Shown piece by piece: positions 28,978 to 36,559 of a stretch of 64,000 bases of DNA. The notes below the pieces were generated by a model. That model had not been told where the DNA came from and did no database searches. It saw nothing but the letters and a program-made list of their open reading frames with translations. Every line of letters begins with the position of its first letter. Positions within the stretch are counted from its first letter, which is position 1. Source of the DNA: an uncultured Bryobacterales bacterium (lineage in GTDB: Bacteria; Acidobacteriota; Terriglobia; Bryobacterales; UBA6623). The stretch covers positions 3,362,435 to 3,426,434 of the forward strand of contig OY282420.1 of assembly GCA_958295955.1 (NCBI GenBank), read 5' to 3'. Made by a program: the position numbers and the translations under genes.

Positions 28978-31092
28978 GTGAGCAGAGCATGGGCGGAATG
29001 GGCCGTGAAACGGTTGCCGGTCCTGATTTTGGCCGCCGCGGCCGGTTGTTCTTCCTCCGGGTCCTTGCCCGGCGGCGGGGCGCCTGCGCCGAGCGCGGCT
29101 TTCGTCGATGACGAGCGCATCGCCCGCGTCGAAGAGGACGAGCCGGGAGCCTGGATCGCCTACGGCCGCACCTACTCCGAGCAGCGTTTCTCGCCGTTGA
29201 CTCAGATCGACCGCGAGACGGTCCGCGGCCTGAGCCTCGCCTGGACGAACGCCATCGCGATGCGCCACCGCCTGCAATCCACGCCGCTGGTTGTGGACGG
29301 GACGATGTACTACACCGACAGTTGGAGCTTCATTTACGCCGTCGACGCCGCGACCGGCGAAGAGATCTGGACCTTCGACCCGCAGACGCGCCGCGAATAC
29401 GCCCGCTGGTCGTGCTGCGCCGGACCCATGAACCGGGGCGTCGCGGTTTACAAGGGCCGCGTTTACGCGGCGACCTTCGATGCCCGTCTGGTGGCCGTCG
29501 ACGCGGCAACCGGCCGCAAGATATGGGACGTCGATACCGCCGATTACCCGTCGCGCATCCCCTACACGATTTCGGGCGCGCCGTTGGCCGCGGCGGGCAA
29601 GATCTACATCGGCAACAGCGGCTCGGAATACGACCATCGCGGCTACCTTACGGCCTACGACGCCGAGACGGGAGAGAAGGCTTGGCGCTTCTTCACGGTT
29701 CCCGGCGACCCCTCGCTGCCCTTTGAGCATCCCGAAATGGAGTTCGCCGCCAAGACATGGAACGGCGAATGGTGGAAGCTCGGCGGCGGCGGCACCGTTT
29801 GGAACAGCATCGTGTACGACCCGGAGTTGCGCACGGTGTACATGGGCGTGGGCAACGGCTCCCCCTGGGCGCGGGAGATCCGCTCGCCGGGCGGCGGCGA
29901 CAACCTCTTCCTCGCCTCGATCGTCGCCGTCGATGCGGACAGCGGCAAGATGAAGTGGCACTACCAGACGACGCCGGGCGACAACTGGGACTACACCGCC
30001 ACGCAGGACATCGTGTTGGCCGACATGGTCGTCGACGGCCGGCGGCGCAAGGTCTTGCTGCAGGCGCCCAAGAACGGCTTCTTCTACGTGCTCGACCGCG
30101 TTACGGGCGAGTTGCTGCGCGCCCATCCCTACGGCGCGATGACCTGGGCCACGCACGTCGATATGAAGACGGGCCGGCCGGTCGAGAACCCGGCGGCCGT
30201 CTGGGAGAAGAAGCCGCAGTGGATTCTACCCGGCAACACCGGGGCGCACAACTGGGAGGCGATGTCGTTCGATCGGCGCAAGGGCGTGATGTACATCCCC
30301 ACCCACGACATCCCTTACTTTTTCGCCCTGCCCGAGGAGTTCGTCAAAACCGGCCGCTACGCGCCCCGCGAGTTTTCGATGAATCTCGGAGTCGCCAGAG
30401 GGAGTTACCGCCTCGGTCTGGTCGAGAAGGCGGCAGCGCCGCCCGCGGCGAAGGGCATCCTCAAAGCGTTCGATCCGTTGACGGGCGAGACTCTCTGGGC
30501 GGTGGAGAACGCCGTCTCGCGCGTCGGCGGCGTGCTGGCTACGGCGGGCGGCGTGGTCTTCCAGGGCGACGGGAGCGGAGCGGTCTCGGCGTACGACAGC
30601 GACACCGGCGAGCGGCTGTGGCGATTCGACTCCTACGGCTCGATTCAGGCGCCGCCGATGACCTATGAGCTCGCCGGCAGGCAGTACGTCGCGCTGGTCG
30701 CCTCCGCGAATTTCAACTATGAGAACTACGGCAAAATCATGGCCTTCGCCCTCGGCGGCGAGGCGCAGTTGCCGGAACCCCCGAAGCGGGACATGACGAT
30801 CCCCGAGCAGCCGCCGTTGACCGCATCGCCGGAGGAGATCGTCCGCGGCGGCGAGCTCTACCACCGGTTCTGCAGCTCCTGCCACGGCCACCAGGCCAGA
30901 GGCTACCGCAACGCCGACCTGCGCGCGATGGCGCCCGCGATCCACGACGCCTTTCAGGACATCGTGCGCGGCGGCCTGCTGAAAGAGCTCGGCATGGACG
31001 ACTTTACGGACGAGCTCGACGAGCAGGAAACCGAGCTTGTCCGCCAATACATCGTTTCGCGGGCGAACATCGACAGAGCGGCGACGGAATAA
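28978..31092 (+). CDS. PQQ-dependent quinohemoprotein alcohol dehydrogenase lipoprotein
   Basis: The 704-residue protein oxidises an alcohol or related substrate and passes electrons to its own c-type heme. It has PQQ propeller W-motifs (VVDGTMYYTDSWSFIYAVDA and others). The vicinal disulfide typical of the class is Cys146-Cys147 (WSCCAGP), and a GDNWD motif near 334-338 is characteristic. A C-terminal cytochrome c has Cys632, Cys635 and His636. The leader has a lipobox LAAAAGC. I start at the GTG at 28978 because GGAGG lies five bases upstream. A GTG at 29005 would give a shorter canonical lipoprotein signal. The real N-terminus is one of these two. Confidence 0.93.
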   Translation: MSRAWAEWAVKRLPVLILAAAAGCSSSGSLPGGGAPAPSAAFVDDERIARVEEDEPGAWIAYGRTYSEQRFSPLTQIDRETVRGLSLAWTNAIAMRHRLQSTPLVVDGTMYYTDSWSFIYAVDAATGEEIWTFDPQTRREYARWSCCAGPMNRGVAVYKGRVYAATFDARLVAVDAATGRKIWDVDTADYPSRIPYTISGAPLAAAGKIYIGNSGSEYDHRGYLTAYDAETGEKAWRFFTVPGDPSLPFEHPEMEFAAKTWNGEWWKLGGGGTVWNSIVYDPELRTVYMGVGNGSPWAREIRSPGGGDNLFLASIVAVDADSGKMKWHYQTTPGDNWDYTATQDIVLADMVVDGRRRKVLLQAPKNGFFYVLDRVTGELLRAHPYGAMTWATHVDMKTGRPVENPAAVWEKKPQWILPGNTGAHNWEAMSFDRRKGVMYIPTHDIPYFFALPEEFVKTGRYAPREFSMNLGVARGSYRLGLVEKAAAPPAAKGILKAFDPLTGETLWAVENAVSRVGGVLATAGGVVFQGDGSGAVSAYDSDTGERLWRFDSYGSIQAPPMTYELAGRQYVALVASANFNYENYGKIMAFALGGEAQLPEPPKRDMTIPEQPPLTASPEEIVRGGELYHRFCSSCHGHQARGYRNADLRAMAPAIHDAFQDIVRGGLLKELGMDDFTDELDEQETELVRQYIVSRANIDRAATE

Positions 31093-31132
31093 GCGCGCCG
31101 AATCTTGCTATCCACTATCCGCTGTCCACTGG

Positions 31133-31138
31133 TAAAAT
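31133..31138 (+). promoter_or_regulatory. -10 candidate for the DUF6152 gene
   Basis: TAAAAT is followed by 10 bases before the ATG at 31149, with no ribosome site. It lies after a run of TCCACT-like pyrimidine units (31110-31130). A near-leaderless mRNA is inferred. Confidence 0.4.
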
Positions 31139-31148
31139 AGACGCCGCC

Positions 31149-31598
31149 ATGCTCCGCCGCTTCGCCGCTTTCACGCTCTCGGCCGCATTCCTCGCGGCCG
31201 CGCCTTCGGCCTACGCCCACCACGCCTTCTCCGCCGAGTTCGACGCCAACGCGCCGATTCGGGTAGAGGGCAAGGTGGTCAAGGTCGATTGGATCAATCC
31301 TCATGCCTGGGTGCATGTCGAAACCGAGCAGGAGGACGGCAAGGCGCTGATCTGGGAACTCGAGGCGGGCACTCCCAACACGTTGATCCGCAGGGGCCTG
31401 ACCAAAACGCTGCTGACGCCCGGCACCGCAGTGACGGTGCGCGGCTACCAGAGCAAAGACCGGCTTTGCGACCCGAGTTGCAAGGGCAGCGGGCGCGACA
31501 TCACCTTTCCCGACGGCCGCAGCCTGTTCATGGGCTCCTCCGGGACGGGCGCGCCGGCGGACGGGGCCGACCCCCGGGAACGCAGCAATCGCCCCTGA
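31149..31598 (+). CDS. DUF6152-like secreted protein
   Basis: The 149-residue protein has a signal peptide ending in AYAHH and a family-typical start of HHAFSAEFDANAPIRVEGKV. The KVDWINPHAWVHVE block, with conserved His residues, and GTPNTLIRRGL place it in the DUF6152 family. The fold is a small OB-like beta-barrel by inference; function is unknown. Two cysteines (Cys107 and Cys111, CDPSC) could bind metal or form a disulfide. It is 56 bases downstream of the PQQ dehydrogenase and may share its operon, though it has its own promoter-like hexamer. Confidence 0.82.
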   Translation: MLRRFAAFTLSAAFLAAAPSAYAHHAFSAEFDANAPIRVEGKVVKVDWINPHAWVHVETEQEDGKALIWELEAGTPNTLIRRGLTKTLLTPGTAVTVRGYQSKDRLCDPSCKGSGRDITFPDGRSLFMGSSGTGAPADGADPRERSNRP

Positions 31599-31677
31599 GA
31601 GTCCGACGCCGCGCTCACGAGGCTTTCACGCCGGTTACTCAAAACCGGCTGCCTCGATTCAAGAAGGAGAATCTCCG

Positions 31678-31953
31678 ATGCCTGGCGCAGCCGTAGAGCC
31701 TGAGCCGCCCATCGATGCTGCTTACCGCGCTTGGCGGGCCGCTCAGGTCGACCCCGATCTCGCCTATGAGGCTACCGAGCAAGTCCGCGCCCAAGCCGGC
31801 CGAAACGTTATCGCCGTCATGGAAGCGCGCTTCGACGAACTCGGCGCCCGCATCGACACCCTCCAAAAAGTGCTCTGGCCGCTGGTTATTGCCGTGTGCG
31901 TTACGCTGCTCAGCGCGGTTGCAGGCGGCCTGTTCGCGCTCTTCAAGAGTTGA
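31678..31953 (+). CDS. Small coiled-coil protein with a C-terminal membrane helix
   Basis: This 91-residue hypothetical protein has an amphipathic helical region at about 10-65, including NVIAVMEARFDELGARIDTLQK, which looks like a short coiled coil. A single membrane helix follows (VLWPLVIAVCVTLLSAVAGG). The start is fixed by a strong GAAGGAGA ribosome site eight bases upstream. I do not recognise the family. Its topology is that of a tail-anchored membrane protein. It is 79 bases after the DUF6152 gene and convergent with the paralogue pair beyond it. Confidence 0.7.
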   Translation: MPGAAVEPEPPIDAAYRAWRAAQVDPDLAYEATEQVRAQAGRNVIAVMEARFDELGARIDTLQKVLWPLVIAVCVTLLSAVAGGLFALFKS

Positions 31954-32076
31954 CCCGCAGTTCCGGCGATTCCCGCTCAAAGGCGGAAAAGCATTTCTCG
32001 GCGTACGCTTGCCTCCCCCGCCGCTCTGCCGCACGATGCGCCCGGCGGAACGAACGCGGTCGAAGCGGTCAATCGC

Positions 32077-33123
32077 CTAGCGCTCGCCGTTCTCTTCCTG
32101 CAGCAACTCCTGCGCGGCCTTGACCGCCTTCGCGCCGCCGTACCAACTGGCGAGCCAGTCCTGCTCTCCGGCCTCGCCTTTCGCTTCCCGCACCCGCGCG
32201 CCGCGCAGCATCAGCGTCATCGAGCGGTTCCCCTCGTGGCAGGCGTACTCCAGCAGCGGGTCGTCGGTGGCCTTCATCTCGACGGCAACCGACCACGGCC
32301 TCTCGAACGACTCCGGGTCGTTTACCGTGTACTCGTAGAGCAGCGTGTCGGCGTCGGTCCGCGTGAAGCGCTCCTCGAGGATCATGTTCGGTCCCGAGCC
32401 GCGGAAATTGGTGTGCTCGGTGAAGTTCCTGGTCGTGACGACCAGCGTATCCCCGTCCCAGGCGCCGCGGGAATCCCCCTTCCACAGGCGGATGTCCTGC
32501 GGCGCGTGCTCGCGGCCGTCGAGAGGGATGATGCGGTGGTCGTTAATCATCTCGTTGAGGATGGCGACGTGATCCTCGGTCTGAAAGATCTCCATGAAAT
32601 TGTTGTAGGCGCCGGGATTCATCGGCGGCCCGGAGTTGAAGCCCACGATGCAGCGCTCCAGCGGGTTGCGGTCTTCCGGTCCCGCGGGCAGCCGTCCCCA
32701 GCGCTCGAAACGCTCGGCCGAGCGGCGCTTGGCGTCCGCGGTCAACGCGGGGACGCGGCCGTCGGGCGGGTCGACGACGAGCGACGTGCGCAGCGTGCCG
32801 GTCATCTTTTCTCCCCGATCCAGGAAAAACGCGTTGTAGCCCACATCGACGTCGCCCTGACTCTGGACCGCCTCGCGGTTCCTCTGCGCTCTGCGCGCCG
32901 CGCTCGCCTGGCGCGTCTTCCGCTCCCACTCGGCCGCCTCCTCGGCCGTGAGAACCGCCTTGTCCTTGAACTCCGCCGGACGTTCGAACGGCGTGATCGA
33001 GCGGAAGTCCCAGGTTGCCTGCAAGTCGGGCGCGCCCCACGACGTTCTCGGCGCCTCTTGGGCAAAACCGGCGGCCGCGGACGCGGCGGCAAGAACGACG
33101 GCGAATACGCTGCGATGGGTCAT
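32077..33123 (-). CDS. Secreted hypothetical protein, second of two coupled paralogues
   Basis: The 348-residue protein has a signal peptide (MTHRSVFAVVLAAASAAAGFAQ) and no recognised catalytic motif. It shares blocks with the preceding gene: G-x-PDL-x-x-x-W near the N-terminus, GAWDGDTLVV, LEERF and LLYEYTVNDPESFERPW. Members of this broad family are common in Acidobacteria and Proteobacteria but have no known function. The ATG at 33123 overlaps the stop of the upstream paralogue (ATGA). The frame stays open far upstream, but the signal peptide fixes the start. A long Arg/Ala/Glu-rich helix occupies roughly residues 60-95. Confidence 0.85.
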   Translation of the reverse strand: MTHRSVFAVVLAAASAAAGFAQEAPRTSWGAPDLQATWDFRSITPFERPAEFKDKAVLTAEEAAEWERKTRQASAARRAQRNREAVQSQGDVDVGYNAFFLDRGEKMTGTLRTSLVVDPPDGRVPALTADAKRRSAERFERWGRLPAGPEDRNPLERCIVGFNSGPPMNPGAYNNFMEIFQTEDHVAILNEMINDHRIIPLDGREHAPQDIRLWKGDSRGAWDGDTLVVTTRNFTEHTNFRGSGPNMILEERFTRTDADTLLYEYTVNDPESFERPWSVAVEMKATDDPLLEYACHEGNRSMTLMLRGARVREAKGEAGEQDWLASWYGGAKAVKAAQELLQEENGER

Positions 33124-33977
33124 GGCTTCGCTCCTTGCGGGCTCGACTCGGATTCGGGTTGCGGCTGCGGCGGCTTGTAGCCCCTGCGGAGATGGCCGTA
33201 CACGGCGCCTTCGGCAAACGGCACGCACTTGAACTCCAGTAGCTGCGCGTTCGGCTCCAGGCGGCGGTAGAGCGGCATGGCCATCTTCCACGGGCGGGAA
33301 AACACTTTTGGGTCCGTGATGACGGCCTCGTAGAGCAGCGAATTGGGGCCGGTCGGCGTGTAGCGCTCCTCGACCCGCAACTCCTCGCTGTGAAAATTGC
33401 CCGAACTGTCGAACCAGGTGTCCGGCATCTGATCGCTGACGTCGACGACCAGCGTTTCGCCCTCCCAGCGGCCCAGGGAATAGCCCATCCAGGAGGTCGC
33501 GGGCGCTTGGCTGCCTGGGCGGTCCAGGCGGATGACCCGGCTCGCGCCGGCGAACTCGTAGGCCATCAGTATCTTTTTGGGAGTCTGCACAATCTGGAAC
33601 GGGAAGGGCATGTAGGTGGCGCGGGGAATGCCGGGCATGTAGCACTTGACCGCGGGATCGAGCTTCAGCCAATTTTCCCGGTTCTCCGCGCGTTTTTTCT
33701 TTGCTTGGGGCAGGTACGGAATTTTGCCGTCTGCGACTACGCTCAGGCCCGCGGGGATGGCCCCGAGCGCGCCGAGCGCTTCCACCGGGCCGCCCCGCGC
33801 CGCGTGATCCTCCAGATCCCAATGCGCCGCGCCGAGCGCCTGCCAGATGCCGTTGAGATCGGGATTGCCGTCCGGCGCGCGCGGCGCAACGTAAGGCTTT
33901 GCGGACTGCGCCGCGGCAACCGCCGCGAGCAGCGCGGCGGCGAGCGCGGCGGTTGCTGTTCCGGTCCGGTTCGACAT
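33120..33977 (-). CDS. Secreted hypothetical protein, first of two coupled paralogues
   Basis: The 285-residue protein has a signal peptide ending AAVAAAQ and then GNPDLNGIWQALG. Its central blocks GRWEGETLVVDV, VEERYTPTGPNSLLYE and ITDPKVFSRPWKMAMPL match the next gene, so the pair are diverged duplicates. No enzyme motif is visible. An upstream TATACT on the minus strand (34012-34017) could be the -10 element, about 35 bases before the ATG. The two genes form a coupled unit. The DUF6152 gene nearby is convergent with it and belongs to a separate unit. Confidence 0.85.
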   Translation of the reverse strand: MSNRTGTATAALAAALLAAVAAAQSAKPYVAPRAPDGNPDLNGIWQALGAAHWDLEDHAARGGPVEALGALGAIPAGLSVVADGKIPYLPQAKKKRAENRENWLKLDPAVKCYMPGIPRATYMPFPFQIVQTPKKILMAYEFAGASRVIRLDRPGSQAPATSWMGYSLGRWEGETLVVDVSDQMPDTWFDSSGNFHSEELRVEERYTPTGPNSLLYEAVITDPKVFSRPWKMAMPLYRRLEPNAQLLEFKCVPFAEGAVYGHLRRGYKPPQPQPESESSPQGAKP

Positions 33978-34107
33978 GGATCAAGCCCGCGTTCGACGGC
34001 GGATGCTACAGAGTATATACGATGCGCCTGCCGGGCGGCGCGTCCGTTTCCTATTCGTTTCCATGCGTCGATGACCGCGGCCGCCCGCGCCGTTTCCCGC
34101 CGGCCGG

Positions 34108-36483
34108 TCAACGAGCGACGGTCAGCGTCGTCTGCGCCGGGTCGGCCGTGTAGGGCGTGGTTGCTTCGTCGGAGAGAATCGACTCGGCCTGAATCGCGAC
34201 CGCGTACTCGCCGGCGGCAACGTCGGCGGAGGCGGCGCACCGCAGCCGATAGTCGGCGGCATCCGCAACCAACTCCGCCGGCTCGCATTCCACGCCGACG
34301 GGCAGGTTCTCGGCCCGCACCCTGACCGTCTGCCGGAATTCCCGATCGCGCCATATCGAGCCGCTCCACGTCTGCGACCCGCCGGCCGCGATTTTCAGAG
34401 CGGGCGCCGGCTTCAAGCCGTAACCGTCCACGACTTCGAGCTCCAGTGGCGCCGAATATACCGTGCGCGTTCTGCCCCCGGCGCGCACCTGCGCCGCCAG
34501 ATTGAAATCCATCGTGCCCAGTCCGGTGCGCTCGTGCGGAAAGATCAGAAATTCGCCTTGCGCCGCTTTGCTCTTGTCTTTGTCCACGCGCAGCCGTAGC
34601 GACCCGGCGCTGCGGGGAAATTCGACAGGCTTGGCCAAGCTCGCATCGCCGCGCACGTGGACGGCCCAGCGCGCAACGTGCTGCTTGCCGCCGCGCACCA
34701 CGCGGAGCGCGCGCGGCATCAAAAACTCGACCGCCGCCGGCGCTTGCGGGACGATCCTGGCCGGCAGGTCGTATCCCAGCCAGGCCGCGGTGAGCGGGTC
34801 CCGGCCTTTGCCGGCCGCCGCGACCCGCAGTCCCGGCCCCTCGGCGCGGCGTTCAATCACGCTGCCGTCTTCGCGGACGCCTCGCGCGCGGACGACGAGG
34901 TTCATTGCGCCAAGCCGCGCCCCGGGTTTCGCGCTCAAGGTCAAAGTCCCCTTGGCGAAACGCGGCCGCGTGCTGCCCAACTCCGACGTTGGCGGAATAT
35001 GCCCCCCGCCGGCGACGATGTCCTCGGGCGGATTTTCGAGAAACAGGTCGATGGCGCCGTGGTAGCCCCGCCGCTCGACCGTCACGTTGACAAGCGCCGA
35101 CCCGCGCGCCGGGATATTCACAAACGGAACGTCGATCGCAGCCAGGAAGTCCGGTCCCTGACGGCGGGCGGTCAGCCGGTAGCTGTGCGCCGGCCCGCCG
35201 CGCTGCAGCAGGTCTTCAACCGCAACGGTCAATTCGTCGATGCCCGGCGGGACCTCAAGATTGATGAAGGGGTAGCTCGCCGTCTGCCCCGTGGTGCTGA
35301 TCACGGACGGGCTCGGATCGCCCGCGTACCGTCCCGCCGTCGCCAGCGTCTCGCCCGCGTGCGATACCGTCAGGACGCCGTACAACTCCGACCCCGGCAA
35401 CTCTCCCGAACGCAATTCCAGAGACCAATGCTCGCCGGGCTCGACCGGCAGCCGGTAGCGGTCGACCGCGCCGGCTCGAAGGATGCGTCCGTTGACGACG
35501 GTCGCCTCGGGCAGCGCCGACTTGGCGGCGTCGTCCTTGAACGTCTCGGGGTCATCGCCCACTAAAAAGTGCAGTCTTGCCGGCGAATGCGGAACCGGGA
35601 CCCAGGTCTCCGCGGCGTTGGCGTTGGCGCCGGCCAGGTCGATCTCGGCCGCGGTCGGCCCCGTCAGATTGCCGCCGTAGAATTCGGCGCGAACGCTCTC
35701 GCCGCGCCGCCAGCCCAAGGGAAAGACGCCGTCCGCATAGGCGTACTCCGCGATCGTCAGGCGGTAGAAATCAGCCTTCTGCTCGCTGAATCTCTCGTCG
35801 TGAACGACGGCGAAGTAATCCCCGTCCGCCGGAAACTCGAACTCCAACCGCGAATCGACGCCCAACCCGCGCGCGTCGGCGTTGCGCGCTACGGCGCGTC
35901 CGCTCGCATCGAGCAGTTCCAGGCGGGGATCGATGGCCGAGCCGATCCTGTGCGCCTCCACTTCGAGAACCAGCTTCTCGCCTTTCTCCGCGTGGAAGCG
36001 GAACAGATCGCGCTCGGCGCCATGAAGCCGGCCGTTGATCGTCACCGGCGTCTCCACCGCTTGCGCCGTCTCGGGGAAGTCGTTCGAGGGCGCCTGTCCG
36101 CCGCCGCGATCTTCTGACTCGGCCTCCTCGTCATGCGGAAACTCCCCCACGGTAAAAAGCGCCACGTTCGAAATCCCCTCGGGCGTCTCGACGCGCACCG
36201 CGTAGGCGCCGAGCGGCGCGTCCTCGGCAATCTCGAGCAGATAGGCAATGCTCTCGCCCGGCGCGCCGTCCGCCGCAGGCGCCAAGCTCAACGGCGCGGC
36301 CCCGCCCGGAATATCGCTGAGCAGCCGCGCTTGCGCCCCCAACCGTTCGCCCGTCAAGATCAGCCGCGCGGCGGTTCCGCGCTGCGCTCCCCGCGGATTC
36401 ATGGTTTCGATAACCGGCTGCGCCCTCGCGCAAAACGCCGCAAGCGCCGACAGTGCAAGCAGGCGCAGACAAATCGTGCTCAT
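34108..36483 (-). CDS. Large secreted protein with TIG-like and PPC domains
   Basis: The 791-residue protein has a signal peptide (MSTICLRLLALSALAAFCARA). A TIG/Ig-like segment with PVIETMNPRGAQRGTAARL comes next. Pre-peptidase C-terminal (PPC) domains follow at about residues 140-230 (GAERDLFRFHAEKGEKLVLEVEA) and about 350-480 (AVDRYRLPVEPGEHWSLELR). The C-terminal half contains several Ig-like beta-sandwich segments. There is no catalytic domain, so it is probably a carbohydrate-binding or surface scaffold protein of the type common in Planctomycetes and Acidobacteria. I start at 36483, where the leader begins; the open frame runs 60 codons further. It is divergent from the molybdoenzyme gene. 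Confidence 0.82.
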   Translation of the reverse strand: MSTICLRLLALSALAAFCARAQPVIETMNPRGAQRGTAARLILTGERLGAQARLLSDIPGGAAPLSLAPAADGAPGESIAYLLEIAEDAPLGAYAVRVETPEGISNVALFTVGEFPHDEEAESEDRGGGQAPSNDFPETAQAVETPVTINGRLHGAERDLFRFHAEKGEKLVLEVEAHRIGSAIDPRLELLDASGRAVARNADARGLGVDSRLEFEFPADGDYFAVVHDERFSEQKADFYRLTIAEYAYADGVFPLGWRRGESVRAEFYGGNLTGPTAAEIDLAGANANAAETWVPVPHSPARLHFLVGDDPETFKDDAAKSALPEATVVNGRILRAGAVDRYRLPVEPGEHWSLELRSGELPGSELYGVLTVSHAGETLATAGRYAGDPSPSVISTTGQTASYPFINLEVPPGIDELTVAVEDLLQRGGPAHSYRLTARRQGPDFLAAIDVPFVNIPARGSALVNVTVERRGYHGAIDLFLENPPEDIVAGGGHIPPTSELGSTRPRFAKGTLTLSAKPGARLGAMNLVVRARGVREDGSVIERRAEGPGLRVAAAGKGRDPLTAAWLGYDLPARIVPQAPAAVEFLMPRALRVVRGGKQHVARWAVHVRGDASLAKPVEFPRSAGSLRLRVDKDKSKAAQGEFLIFPHERTGLGTMDFNLAAQVRAGGRTRTVYSAPLELEVVDGYGLKPAPALKIAAGGSQTWSGSIWRDREFRQTVRVRAENLPVGVECEPAELVADAADYRLRCAASADVAAGEYAVAIQAESILSDEATTPYTADPAQTTLTVAR

Positions 36484-36542
36484 ATCGCGGAACCCGTCTG
36501 CGGTCAGTTTACAACGCGGCGGAGTTGCCGGGTCGTTGCGGC

Positions 36543-36548
36543 TAAAAT
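36543..36548 (+). promoter_or_regulatory. -10 candidate close to the molybdoenzyme start
   Basis: TAAAAT ends 11 bases before the ATG at 36560 and no ribosome site lies between. This is the fourth start in the window with this layout. Confidence 0.4.
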
Positions 36549-36559
36549 TGTTTCTGAAC

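Noticed and set aside
34012..34017. TATACT hexamer as a firm promoter for the paralogue pair
   Set aside because: It is plausible as a -10 but no -35 match is visible, so it is mentioned only under the gene.
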